Positions 15,620 to 23,929 of a stretch of 64,000 bases of DNA are shown in pieces. Where the stretch lies: contig NZ_LT907982.1 in assembly GCF_900230215.1 (NCBI RefSeq), positions 4,201,568-4,265,567 on the forward strand, given 5' to 3'. The position numbers and the translations under genes were made by a program. Origin of the DNA: Jatrophihabitans sp. GAS493 (GTDB lineage: Bacteria > Actinomycetota > Actinomycetes > Mycobacteriales > Jatrophihabitantaceae). Under the pieces are notes generated by a model, which was not told where the DNA came from, did not search any database, and saw only the letters and a list, made by a program, of their open reading frames with translations. How positions within the stretch are numbered: position 1 is the first letter of the stretch; the number at the start of each line of letters is the position of its first letter.

Positions 15620-15973
15620 GTGATCGATTCGGAGAATGCCCAGCAAATGCTGGAGCAGCGTCGAGCCGAGACGATCGAGCGTATAGGGCGGCTGGCCGAC
15701 GAGATCGCCTCGCTGGTTGCCGCATCGGCCGACAGCAACGCCGACGACGAACACGATCCGGAGGGGTCGACGATCGCCTTCGAACGGGCACAGGCCCAGG
15801 CGTTCCTCGACGAGGCACGGGCGACGGTCGTTGACCTCGACGCCGCGTTGATCCGCCTGGCTGACGGGGACTACGGCCGCTGCACGAGCTGCGGCGCGAC
15901 GATCTCAGCGGCGCGGCTGGCCGCGCGGCCGGCGGCGCGAACCTGCATCGACTGCGCCACCGGGCGACGCTGA
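15620..15973 (+). CDS. TraR/DksA-type zinc-finger protein
   Basis: A 117-aa protein with an N-terminal coiled coil (about residues 5-80, acidic middle) and a C-terminal four-cysteine zinc finger, CTSCG - x13-16 - CIDC, as in DksA/TraR proteins. These act in the RNA polymerase secondary channel in proteobacteria; actinobacterial members are poorly studied and may be ppGpp-linked regulators. GTG start at 15620 after a TACTGT box, with no ribosome site, so probably leaderless. It ends 5 bp before the convergent lepA stop. Confidence 0.85.
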   Translation: MIDSENAQQMLEQRRAETIERIGRLADEIASLVAASADSNADDEHDPEGSTIAFERAQAQAFLDEARATVVDLDAALIRLADGDYGRCTSCGATISAARLAARPAARTCIDCATGRR

Positions 15974-15978
15974 TCCGC

Positions 15979-17871
15979 CTACTTCTTGGCGGTGTCCCCG
16001 GTCTCACCGGTTGAGAGGGCGGCGATGAAGGCCTCCTGCGGAACCTCGACCCGGCCCACCATCTTCATCCGCTTCTTCCCCTCCTTCTGCTTCTCCAGCA
16101 GCTTGCGCTTACGGGTGATGTCACCGCCGTAGCACTTGGCCAGCACGTCCTTTCGGATCGCCCGGATCGACTCGCGGGCGATGATGCGGGCCCCGACGGC
16201 CGCCTGGATCGGCACCTCGAACTGCTGGCGCGGGATGAGCTCGCGCAGCTTGGAGGTCATCGACGTCCCGTAGCCGTAGGCCTTGTCCTTGTGCACGATC
16301 GCGGAGAAGGCATCGACCGCCTCGCCCTGCAGCAGAATGTCGACCTTCACCAGGTCGCCGAGCTGTTCGCCGGCCACCTCGTAGTCCAGCGACGCATAAC
16401 CGCGGGTGCGGGACTTCAGACTGTCGAAGAAATCGAAGATGATCTCGCCCATCGGCAGCGTGTACCGCAGCTCAACCCGGGTCTCGGAGAGGTAGTCCAT
16501 CCCCTGCAGAATCCCGCGCTTGCCCTGGCAGAGCTCCATGATCGCGCCGATGTATTCGCTGGGCGCGATGATCATCGCCTTTGCCACCGGCTCCCAGATC
16601 TCGGCGATCTTGCGCCCGGCCGGCCAGTCGGAGGGGTTGGTGACGATGTACTCGCCCTGCTTGTCCTCCAGCACGACCCGGTAGACCACGTTCGGCGCGG
16701 TCGAGATGAGATCGAGGTCGAACTCGCGCTCCAACCGCTCCCGGACGATCTCCAGATGCAGCAGCCCGAGGAAGCCGCAGCGGAAGCCGAAGCCCAGCGC
16801 GGCCGAGGACTCCGGTTCGTAGACCAGCGCCGCGTCGTTGAGTTGCAGTTTGTCCAGCGCGTCGCGCAGCAGCGGGTAGTCCGAGCCGTCGAGCGGGTAG
16901 AGGCCGGAGTAGACCATCGGGCGCGGGTCGCGGTAGCCGCCGAGTGACTCGGTGGCCGGCTTGTTCGCCGTGGTCACCGTGTCACCGACCCGCGACTGCC
17001 GCACGTCCTTCACACCGGTGATGAGGTAGCCCACCTCGCCGACGCTGAGTCCCTGGGTCGGCTTGGGCTCGGGCGAGATGACGCCGACCTCGAGGAGCTC
17101 GTGGGTCACGCCGTTGGACATCATCTTGATGCGCTGACGGGGCAGGATCTCCCCGTCGATGACCCGGATGTAGGTGATGACGCCGCGGTAGATGTCATAG
17201 ACGGAGTCGAAGATCATCGCCCGCGGCGGCGAATCAGCCTCCCCGATCGGGGCCGGGACCTGGGTGCAGATTACGTCGAGCAGATCCTCCACGCCGAGCC
17301 CGGTCTTGGCGCTCACCCGCAGCACGTCGTCCGGGTCGCAGCCGATGATGTGGGCGATCTCCTCGGCGTAGCGATCGGGCTGCGCGGCCGGGAGGTCGAT
17401 CTTGTTCAGCACCGGGATGATCTGCAGATCGTTCTCCAGTGCCATGTACAGGTTGGCCAGCGTCTGCGCCTCAATGCCCTGCGCAGCGTCGACCAGCAGC
17501 ACGGCACCCTCGCAGGCGGCCAGCGAACGGGAGACCTCGTAGCTGAAGTCGACGTGGCCCGGGGTGTCGATCATGTCGAGGACGTACTCGACGCCGTCCA
17601 GACGGGAGGTCCAGGGCATCCGGACGTTCTGCGACTTGATGGTGATGCCGCGCTCGCGCTCGATGTCCATCCGGTCGAGGTACTGGGCCCGCATCTGCCG
17701 CGCGTCGACGACACCGGTCAACTGCAGCATCCGGTCGGCCAGCGTCGACTTGCCGTGGTCGATGTGGGCGATGATGCAGAAGTTACGGATGATGGCCGGA
17801 TCGGTGCGGTTCCGGTCGGTGCCGCTGCCGGTGTTCCGATCGGAACCGGTGGGGCCAGAGGGTGCGCTCAT
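15979..17871 (-). CDS. lepA: Elongation factor 4 (LepA)
   Basis: Ribosome-bound GTPase (EF4). The G1 motif AHIDHGKST is near residue 35, G3 DTPGHVDF near 110 and G4 NKID near 160, followed by EF-G-like domains and the unique LepA C-terminal domain ending in [18 protein letters not shown]. Length 630 aa is slightly above average because of an N-terminal extension rich in Gly/Ser/Thr/Asn. Its place between hemW and the rpsT-holA region is the typical actinobacterial one. Confidence 0.96.
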   Translation of the reverse strand: MSAPSGPTGSDRNTGSGTDRNRTDPAIIRNFCIIAHIDHGKSTLADRMLQLTGVVDARQMRAQYLDRMDIERERGITIKSQNVRMPWTSRLDGVEYVLDMIDTPGHVDFSYEVSRSLAACEGAVLLVDAAQGIEAQTLANLYMALENDLQIIPVLNKIDLPAAQPDRYAEEIAHIIGCDPDDVLRVSAKTGLGVEDLLDVICTQVPAPIGEADSPPRAMIFDSVYDIYRGVITYIRVIDGEILPRQRIKMMSNGVTHELLEVGVISPEPKPTQGLSVGEVGYLITGVKDVRQSRVGDTVTTANKPATESLGGYRDPRPMVYSGLYPLDGSDYPLLRDALDKLQLNDAALVYEPESSAALGFGFRCGFLGLLHLEIVRERLEREFDLDLISTAPNVVYRVVLEDKQGEYIVTNPSDWPAGRKIAEIWEPVAKAMIIAPSEYIGAIMELCQGKRGILQGMDYLSETRVELRYTLPMGEIIFDFFDSLKSRTRGYASLDYEVAGEQLGDLVKVDILLQGEAVDAFSAIVHKDKAYGYGTSMTSKLRELIPRQQFEVPIQAAVGARIIARESIRAIRKDVLAKCYGGDITRKRKLLEKQKEGKKRMKMVGRVEVPQEAFIAALSTGETGDTAKK

Positions 17872-18020
17872 GCGTGGGTATGGGGTCTTTCGCTAGCTGG
17901 TGGGAGCGTTCGACGCCCTCGATGACGGGCAGGCGCTGCGGCTCGGACTCCTCCATGGTCCCACGTCCGACCGGGCCTGTCTGGCACGAGCAACCCGGGG
18001 ACTCGTGGAATGATGTCCGG

Positions 18021-18410
18021 ATGAGTTCCCTGCCGGATCCCCGGACCGCCGTTGAATACCGCATTCCCGCCGCCGAACTGGTGGTCGGTGACCTCGTGAA
18101 CACCCAGCCCGGTGCCGGGGACGACTGGCAGCAGGTGCTGGGCGTCTACCCGGGCGTCGAGTCGCTGGCCGGCGCCACCGAGGAGGTCACCGAGCTGGTG
18201 AAGAGCCTGGACGGCCGTTACGTACTCGTCCAGCTCAGCGACCTGGCGCCGGTCGACGCCGCCGTCTACTTCGTCGACGGGACGGCGCTCACGGTGGGCG
18301 AGACGGACTCCGACGACCAGCCGGTGCTCGACCAGATCAGCACCGAAGACGGCGAGCGGCTGTACCTGTACACCAAGCACGAACTGGTGCACATCCGCGC
18401 GACCTCCTGA
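18021..18410 (+). CDS. Conserved hypothetical protein
   Basis: A 129-aa acidic soluble protein (MSSLPDPRTAVEYRIPAAEL...). I use the ATG at 18021; the frame is open upstream to 17862, but that part overlaps lepA and has atypical composition. The beta-rich pattern, including LVVGDLVNTQPG and RYVLVQLSDLAPVD, suggests a small beta-barrel, but no family is recognised. It is divergent from lepA and precedes rpsT by 125 bp in the same direction. Third-position GC looks like that of its neighbours, so it is probably a true gene. Confidence 0.75.
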   Translation: MSSLPDPRTAVEYRIPAAELVVGDLVNTQPGAGDDWQQVLGVYPGVESLAGATEEVTELVKSLDGRYVLVQLSDLAPVDAAVYFVDGTALTVGETDSDDQPVLDQISTEDGERLYLYTKHELVHIRATS

Positions 18411-18438
18411 GGCGAGCCAGCTCCGCGCGAGCAGGGAT

Positions 18439-18492
18439 TTGGGTCCCCGGCGCCGCGCTGGTAACCTGGGATGGTTGCCGTCTCGGCGGCAA
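18439..18492 (+). promoter_or_regulatory. rpsT promoter and leader hairpin
   Basis: TTGGGT (18439-18444), 17 bp, TAACCT (18462-18467): a reasonable sigma-70-type promoter. Just after it, TTGCCG (18475-18480) can pair with CGGCAA (18487-18492) around a six-base loop within the rpsT leader. The leader may be a site of S20 autoregulation, though only the hairpin is seen. Confidence 0.5.
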
Positions 18493-18535
18493 TCCAGTTC
18501 TGTCCTTACCACTGCTAAATTTTTGAGGCTCCTTC

Positions 18536-18796
18536 GTGGCGAACATCAAGTCCCAGATCAAGCGGATCCAGACCAACGAGAAGGCCCGCTTGCGCAACAA
18601 GAGCGTTAAGTCGGCGCTGAAGACGTCTGTGCGTCGCTTCCGTGAGGCTGCCGAGGCTGGCGACAAAGAGGCGACCATCGTCGCCTTCCGCGACGCTTCC
18701 CGCGCCCTCGACAAGGCCGCCAGCAAGGGCGTTATCCACGCCAACCAGGCCGCCAACAAGAAGTCGGCCCTGGCGAAGAGCGTCAACGCTCTCTAA
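18536..18796 (+). CDS. rpsT: 30S ribosomal protein S20
   Basis: Primary 16S rRNA-binding protein of the small subunit, 86 aa. The family signature [20 protein letters not shown] opens the protein, which is highly basic and helical throughout. The start codon is GTG at 18536, with TGAGG upstream; S20 is known for non-ATG starts in several bacteria. It is transcribed opposite to the neighbouring lepA and holA, as usual in actinobacteria, and is followed by two terminator hairpins. Confidence 0.97.
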   Translation: MANIKSQIKRIQTNEKARLRNKSVKSALKTSVRRFREAAEAGDKEATIVAFRDASRALDKAASKGVIHANQAANKKSALAKSVNAL

Positions 18797-18810
18797 CTCC
18801 AGCTACTGAC

Positions 18811-18877
18811 GCTGCCCGTTCGGGCAGCCCAGTCGAGCCCGCAGACGATCCTCACCGGATCCGTCGGCGGGCTCTTT
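18811..18877 (+). terminator. Two hairpins after rpsT
   Basis: GCTGCCCG-TT-CGGGCAGC at 18811-18828, then a larger stem GAGCCCGC (18835-18842) with GCGGGCTC (18867-18874), further paired inside by GACG/CGTC, and followed by TTT. The second has the form of an intrinsic terminator reading on the plus strand. Confidence 0.75.
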
Positions 18878-18891
18878 GGCGTTCGCGCCGA

Positions 18892-19165
18892 CTAGCGCAG
18901 CAGTTCGGGGTCGTGCCGAAGCACGCGCTGCTCCAGCTGCAGCAACTCCGGTCCCGGGTCGACTCCCAATTCGGAGTTCAGCAGGGTTCGGGCTCGCCCC
19001 AGTGCAGCGAGCGCATCGCGCTGTCAGATCCAGCCGAGCACCGATGCGTACCTCCTCAGCCAACCCATGCAACTCGCCGAGGCGGGTTCGGGCGATCTCG
19101 GCCTCCGGCCAGCACTCGATGTGACGATCGTGGGCGGCGAGGTCAGCTACCTGCGCTGGGGCTCG
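18892..19165 (-). pseudogene. Remnant of a BTAD-domain (SARP/AfsR-type) regulator
   Basis: Two adjoining fragments in different frames read as pieces of a bacterial transcriptional activation domain. The first (from 19165) reads VADLAAHDRHIECWPEAEIA and on to EEVRIGARLDLT. The second is ALAALGRARTLLNSELGV followed by DPGPELLQLEQRVLRHDPEL and a stop at 18892-18894. In intact BTAD proteins about 35 residues lie between these blocks, so an internal deletion with a frame change is implied. The DNA-binding half is absent. The fragment abuts the holA stop, suggesting that the regulator was lost by deletion next to holA. Confidence 0.7.
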
Positions 19166-19167
19166 CC

Positions 19168-20145
19168 TCAGCGGCTGCCGCGGGCCGCGGTGACGTGACG
19201 GATGGTGCGTTCGATGGCGTAGTTGGGGTCAGCCGCCGCACCCTTGACGTCGGCGTTGAGCGAAGCGACGAGACCCAACGCCTCACGCAGGCCAGCTTCG
19301 CTCCAACCGCGCACCTGACCCTGAACCCGATTCACCTTCCAGGGCGGCATACCCAGCTTCTGGGCCAGGTCGTACTGGTTTCCCCGGCCGGCGGCGGCGA
19401 CCCGGGCCACCGCCTCCACCCCTTGGGCGAGCGCGTCGGCGATGACGACATGCGGCACCCCGTCGGCCAGGGCCCAGCGCAGTGACTCCAGCGCTCCGGT
19501 CGAATCCCCGGTTACGACCTTGTCGGAAATCTCGAAGCCCTTCACCTCGGCCCGTCCCTGGTGGTACCGCGACACCATGTCGGTGTCGATCCGGCCACCG
19601 GAGTCGCTGACCAGCTGCGCCGAGACTGCGGCGAGCTCGCGCAGATCGGTACCGACGGCGTCCACCAGCAGCTGGGCCGCGTCCGGCGCGATACTGCCGC
19701 CGGCCCGGCGCACTTCAGCCTTGATGAAGTCCAGTCGCTCGCCCGGTTTCGTCAGCTTGGCGCAGGTGATCGTGGATGCACCGGCCTTCTTCGCCGCATC
19801 CAACAGCGCCTTCCCCTTCGCCCCGCCGAGATGCTGCAGCACGATGGTGACATCGTCACTGGGGGCGGCCAGGAAAGGCTTCAGGGCGTCGAGGAGTGCG
19901 ACTCGTATGTCCTGGGCCGAGCGAAACACGACGACGCGGCGCCCCCCGAAGAGCGAGGGACTGAGGGCCTCATAGATCTCGGCCGCCTCGACCTCGCTGG
20001 CCTGATATTCGCGGACGTCTGCGTCCGGGTCAGCCTTGATGGCGGCCAGCGATATCTGTTCGATGGCCCGGGTGACGAGCAGCTCCTCGTCGCCGACGAC
20101 CAGTATCAGCGCCGGGATCGGGGTCGGGCTCGATTCGGGCATCAT
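19168..20145 (-). CDS. holA: DNA polymerase III subunit delta
   Basis: Clamp-loader subunit that opens the sliding clamp. The 325-aa length and pattern fit actinobacterial HolA: ALILVVGDEELLVTRAIEQI at the N-terminus (degenerate nucleotide-binding fold), the SPSLFGGRRVVVF block, and a C-terminal alpha domain with LGMPPWKVNRVQGQVRGWSE. It is usually found as comEA-comEC-holA; here comEC is 3.8 kb away because tetR, a carotenoid oxygenase and glpK intervene. ATG at 20145; a second ATG follows directly. Confidence 0.93.
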   Translation of the reverse strand: MMPESSPTPIPALILVVGDEELLVTRAIEQISLAAIKADPDADVREYQASEVEAAEIYEALSPSLFGGRRVVVFRSAQDIRVALLDALKPFLAAPSDDVTIVLQHLGGAKGKALLDAAKKAGASTITCAKLTKPGERLDFIKAEVRRAGGSIAPDAAQLLVDAVGTDLRELAAVSAQLVSDSGGRIDTDMVSRYHQGRAEVKGFEISDKVVTGDSTGALESLRWALADGVPHVVIADALAQGVEAVARVAAAGRGNQYDLAQKLGMPPWKVNRVQGQVRGWSEAGLREALGLVASLNADVKGAAADPNYAIERTIRHVTAARGSR

Positions 20146-20157
20146 CCGTCCATCGTC

Positions 20158-20829
20158 TCAGGTCGCTCGGACAGTGGCGAGCACCGCCCGAATCGACTCC
20201 AGGGACGGCGGCGCGGTATCCCCCATGCCGATGAGGATGTTTCGGGCCAGCGGCACCAGCACCAGCTCGATCCCGTCCCCATCCGGACCGAAGAAGCCGG
20301 CGATCTCCAGCAACACGTACCCGTGCATCGCGCTCCAGAGCTGCAGCGCCGCCGACATCGGGTCACCCTGGTGGATCCGGCCCGATGCCATCACCCGAGT
20401 CACGCCGTCGAGCAGGTGACCGAAGGCGGCCGCCCCCTCCGGCCCGGCCGCGCCCATCTGGCCGGCGGTGAAGTCGACGGCGGCCGGGGACTTGCCGGGG
20501 CTGAGCCCGAACATGAGCCGATAGAGGTTGGCGTTGTTCAGCGCGAAATCCCGGTAGGCCAGTGCGATGGAGAAGAGGTGGACCAGGCTGTCGTCGTGGG
20601 GCGGCACGGCGGCCAGCCCCGCACCGAACTCGACGAAACCCTGGACCGCAACCGCCTCGACCAGCTGCCCCATGCCACCGAAATGCGTGTAGACGGCCAT
20701 CGTCGAGGCGCCGATCTCGGCCGCAACGCGCCGCGCCTGCAGCGCGTCCGGCCCCTCATCGGCCAGTAGACGCAGCGCGGCGGCTAGTAGCCGATCGCGG
20801 GGGCTCTCCGAGTTCATCCTTGCCATCAT
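20158..20829 (-). CDS. TetR-family regulator
   Basis: A 223-aa repressor-type regulator. The N-terminal helix-turn-helix is clear (RDRLLAAALRLLADEGPDAL, then VAAEIGASTMAVYTHFGGMGQLVEAV), and the C-terminal ligand domain resembles the TetR_C_33-like group (YRDFALNNANLYRLMFG, GRIHQGDP). It is divergent from the carotenoid oxygenase gene, and ATAAC/GTTAT inverted repeats lie between them, so it most likely controls that gene and itself. Start codon ambiguous among ATGs at 20829, 20826 and 20817; GGCAAGG sits just before the last. Confidence 0.9.
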   Translation of the reverse strand: MMARMNSESPRDRLLAAALRLLADEGPDALQARRVAAEIGASTMAVYTHFGGMGQLVEAVAVQGFVEFGAGLAAVPPHDDSLVHLFSIALAYRDFALNNANLYRLMFGLSPGKSPAAVDFTAGQMGAAGPEGAAAFGHLLDGVTRVMASGRIHQGDPMSAALQLWSAMHGYVLLEIAGFFGPDGDGIELVLVPLARNILIGMGDTAPPSLESIRAVLATVRAT

Positions 20830-20832
20830 TCC

Positions 20833-20868
20833 ATAACCTTGTTATAACATGATCCATAATCATGTTAT
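20833..20868. promoter_or_regulatory. Probable TetR operator, two overlapping palindromes
   Basis: ATAACATGAT (20844-20853) and ATCATGTTAT (20859-20868) form a perfect 10-bp inverted repeat around CCATA. A shorter palindrome, ATAAC-CTT-GTTAT (20833-20845), overlaps its left arm. Both share the ATAAC...GTTAT ends, so the regulator could bind as two dimers. The site lies between the divergent tetR and carotenoid oxygenase starts. Confidence 0.75.
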
Positions 20869-20887
20869 GCCGAGAGGGTGGATCACC

Positions 20888-22333
20888 ATGGTCAATGCAT
20901 ATCTGAGCCAGAACCTAGCCCCGGTGCGCGAGGAGCAGACGCTCACCACGCTGGAAGTCACCGGCACCATCCCGCCCCATCTGGACGGCCGCTACCTTCG
21001 CAACGGCCCGAACCCGGCGTCGGCGATCGATGAGGACGCCTACCACTGGTTCATGGGCGACGGGATGGTGCACGGCATTCGGCTGCGCGACGGACGGGCC
21101 GAGTGGTACCGAAATCGCTGGGTCCGCACTCCTGAGCTGGCCCATCGCTTCGGCGAGGCACTGAGCAGCACCCGTCGGGCCGCGCCGATCGAGTTCGTTG
21201 GCGCGAACACCAATGTGATCTCTCACGCCGGCCGGACGCTGGCTCTCATCGAGGGCGGCTCCGCCTGTCACGAATTGACCGACGAACTCGACACGATCGG
21301 TCCCTGCGACTTCGACGGCACCATAACCGGTGGCTACACCGCACATCCGAAGCTGGACCCGCAGACCGGTGAGCTGCATGCGGTCTCCTACTTCTTCGCC
21401 CGTCCGAACAGCGCCCAGTACTCGGTGATCGGGGTGGACGGGCGGGCCCGTCGCGTGATCGACATCCCGGTCAGCGGCGGACCGATGATGCACGACTTCT
21501 CGTTGACTGAGAAATACGTTGTCTTCTATGACCTTCCGGTCACCTTCGATGTGAAGCAGGCCGTTGCGGCGACAGTGCCGAAGTTCATGCGGGCGCCGGC
21601 CCGCCTGACCATGTCGGCCCTGCTCGGCCGGGTCCATGTCCCCGATCCGGTCGCTGCCTCGCTCGGGCGTAAGACACCGGCCAACGGCGGGATGCCCTAC
21701 CGCTGGAACCCGGAGCATCCGGCCCGCGTCGGGGTGATGGCGCGTGAGGGCGACGGCACCCAGGTGCGATGGTTCGATGTCGACCCCTGCTATGTCTTTC
21801 ACCCGCTCAATGCCTACGACGACGGCGACACGATCGTGCTCGACCTGGTGCGGCACCCCAAGATGTTCGACACCGATCTGCACGGACCCGGCGAAGGCGC
21901 GCCGACGCTCGATCGCTGGATCGTCGACCTCAATGCCGGGAAGGTGCAGGAATCGCGGCTGGACGATCGTGCGCAGGAGTTCCCCCGGATCGACGAGCGC
22001 CTCGTCGGCCGACGGCACCGCTTCGGCTATTCGATGGACCTGGCGCGGCATGTGGAGCCCTCCGATGCCGTGCTGAAGCACGACCTGGTCAGCGGGTCCA
22101 CGCAGGCGCATCACTTCGGTGCTGGGAAGCAGTCGAGTGAGTTCGTCTTCGTCCCCAACTCCGCAGATTCCGCCGAGGACGACGGGGTGTTGATGGGCTT
22201 CGTCTTCGACCCGTCCGTGCAGCGCAGTGAACTGGCACTGCTGGATGCCGCGACGATGGAGAGCATAGCCACCGTCGCCCTGCCAGTGCGGGTGCCGGCT
22301 GGGTTTCACGGCAACTGGGTACCGGCGCGGTAG
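20888..22333 (+). CDS. Carotenoid cleavage oxygenase family protein
   Basis: Non-heme iron dioxygenase of the RPE65/CCD family, which cleaves a double bond of carotenoids or related stilbene-type compounds. The seven-bladed propeller is recognisable from the start: GTIPPHLDGRYLRNGPNPA. Candidate iron ligands are the histidines in TAHPKLD, MMHDFS, FHPLNAY and FHGNW, near the expected positions. I use the ATG at 20888 (MVNAYLSQNL) with GAGAGGG nine bases before it; the frame is open upstream to 20849. Probably repressed by the adjacent TetR protein. Substrate unknown. Confidence 0.9.
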   Translation: MVNAYLSQNLAPVREEQTLTTLEVTGTIPPHLDGRYLRNGPNPASAIDEDAYHWFMGDGMVHGIRLRDGRAEWYRNRWVRTPELAHRFGEALSSTRRAAPIEFVGANTNVISHAGRTLALIEGGSACHELTDELDTIGPCDFDGTITGGYTAHPKLDPQTGELHAVSYFFARPNSAQYSVIGVDGRARRVIDIPVSGGPMMHDFSLTEKYVVFYDLPVTFDVKQAVAATVPKFMRAPARLTMSALLGRVHVPDPVAASLGRKTPANGGMPYRWNPEHPARVGVMAREGDGTQVRWFDVDPCYVFHPLNAYDDGDTIVLDLVRHPKMFDTDLHGPGEGAPTLDRWIVDLNAGKVQESRLDDRAQEFPRIDERLVGRRHRFGYSMDLARHVEPSDAVLKHDLVSGSTQAHHFGAGKQSSEFVFVPNSADSAEDDGVLMGFVFDPSVQRSELALLDAATMESIATVALPVRVPAGFHGNWVPAR

Positions 22334-22387
22334 GAGCAGCCGCGCGAACCTCACCAGATACGGTGGTGCTTCGCGAGGGGAGCGCAG

Positions 22388-23902
22388 ATGGCAGATTTCG
22401 TCGGGGCGGTCGACCAGGGCACCACCAGCACCCGGTTCATGGTCTTCGACCACGGGGGCAACGAGGTCGGACGCCACCAGCTCGAGCACGAGCAGATCCT
22501 GCCGCAGGCCGGTTGGGTGGAACACAGCCCGATCGAGATCTGGGAGCGGACCAGTTCGGTCCTGCAGACCACAGCGAACCTCCTCGGCCTCGGGCCGTCG
22601 GATCTGGCGGCCATCGGAATCACCAACCAGCGCGAGACGACGGTTGTCTGGAATCGCCGCACCGGACGTCCGTATTACAACGCCATCGTCTGGCAGGACA
22701 CCCGCACCGATCGGATCGCGAGCGCTCTGGAGCGCGGTGGGCAGGGCGAGGTGATCCGGCGCAAGACCGGTCTCCCCCCGGCCACGTACTTCTCCGGCGG
22801 GAAGATCCAGTGGATTCTGGAGAATGTCCCCGAGGCTCGCGCCGATGCCGAGAAGGGCGAGGCGATCTTCGGCAACACCGACTCCTGGTTGATGTGGAAC
22901 CTCACCGGCGGGGTCAACGGCGGCATCCACATCACCGATGTGACCAACGCCAGCCGCACCATGCTGATGGATCTGCAGACGCTCGCCTGGGACGACGAAC
23001 TCCTGGGATTCTTTGACATTCCTCGAGCGATGTTGCCCGAGATTCGGCCGTCTTCCGACCCGCGCGGCTATGGCGAGACGGCCATCCCGCACGGGCTGGA
23101 GGGAGTGCCGCTGACCGGCATCCTCGGCGATCAGCAGGCCGCGATGTTCGGCCAGGTCTGCTTCGCACCGGGCGAGGCCAAGAACACCTACGGCACCGGA
23201 AACTTCATGCTGCTGAACACCGGCGAGGAGCTGGTTCGCAGCAGCAACGGCCTGCTCACCACCGTCTGTTACCAGATCGGGGAGGCCAAACCGGTCTACG
23301 CGCTGGAGGGATCGATCGCGGTGACCGGCTCGGCTGTGCAGTGGCTGCGAGATCAGCTGGGCATCATCTCTGGCGCCAGCGAGATCGAAGGACTGGCCGC
23401 CGGGGTGAGCGACAACGGGGGTGTCTACTTCGTGCCCGCCTTCTCGGGCCTCTTCGCGCCTTATTGGCGAAGTGACGCCCGCGGGGCGATCGTCGGGCTC
23501 TCCCGATTCAACACGAACGCCCACGTGGCGCGAGCGACCCTTGAGGCGATCTGTTACCAGAGTCGCGACGTGGCCGAGGCGATGGAGGCCGACTCCGGCG
23601 TGCACCTGGACGTGCTCAAGGTGGACGGCGGGGTGACCGCGAACAATCTCTGTATGCAGCTTCAGGCTGACATCCTCGGCGTTCCGGTGAGTCGGCCGGT
23701 GGTGGCCGAGACGACGGCCCTGGGGGCAGCCTATGCAGCCGGCCTCGGCGTCGGCTTCTGGTCGGACACCGATGAGCTTCGCGATAACTGGAACGAGTCG
23801 ACGAACTGGAAGCCGACATGGAGCGATGAGCAGCGCCGCGACGGGTATGCCGGCTGGCAGAAGGCGGTACAGCGCACGCTGGGCTGGGTCGAAGTCGAGT
23901 AG
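22388..23902 (+). CDS. glpK: Glycerol kinase
   Basis: ATP-dependent kinase making glycerol 3-phosphate, FGGY family, 504 aa. Family words present are [50 protein letters not shown] as a conserved block, [10 protein letters not shown], and the C-terminal [20 protein letters not shown]. Strong ribosome site GAGGGGA before the ATG at 22388. It follows the carotenoid oxygenase by 54 bp and may be transcribed with it, though no metabolic link is evident. No glpF or glpD is adjacent. It converges with comEC. Confidence 0.95.
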   Translation: MADFVGAVDQGTTSTRFMVFDHGGNEVGRHQLEHEQILPQAGWVEHSPIEIWERTSSVLQTTANLLGLGPSDLAAIGITNQRETTVVWNRRTGRPYYNAIVWQDTRTDRIASALERGGQGEVIRRKTGLPPATYFSGGKIQWILENVPEARADAEKGEAIFGNTDSWLMWNLTGGVNGGIHITDVTNASRTMLMDLQTLAWDDELLGFFDIPRAMLPEIRPSSDPRGYGETAIPHGLEGVPLTGILGDQQAAMFGQVCFAPGEAKNTYGTGNFMLLNTGEELVRSSNGLLTTVCYQIGEAKPVYALEGSIAVTGSAVQWLRDQLGIISGASEIEGLAAGVSDNGGVYFVPAFSGLFAPYWRSDARGAIVGLSRFNTNAHVARATLEAICYQSRDVAEAMEADSGVHLDVLKVDGGVTANNLCMQLQADILGVPVSRPVVAETTALGAAYAAGLGVGFWSDTDELRDNWNESTNWKPTWSDEQRRDGYAGWQKAVQRTLGWVEVE

Positions 23903-23929
23903 GTCGACACGTCTCAGGCCACGCACCGG

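Noticed and set aside
20915-23926. 1003-codon open frame on the minus strand
   Set aside because: Antisense to the carotenoid oxygenase and glpK, both with clear motifs. No domain in the antisense translation.
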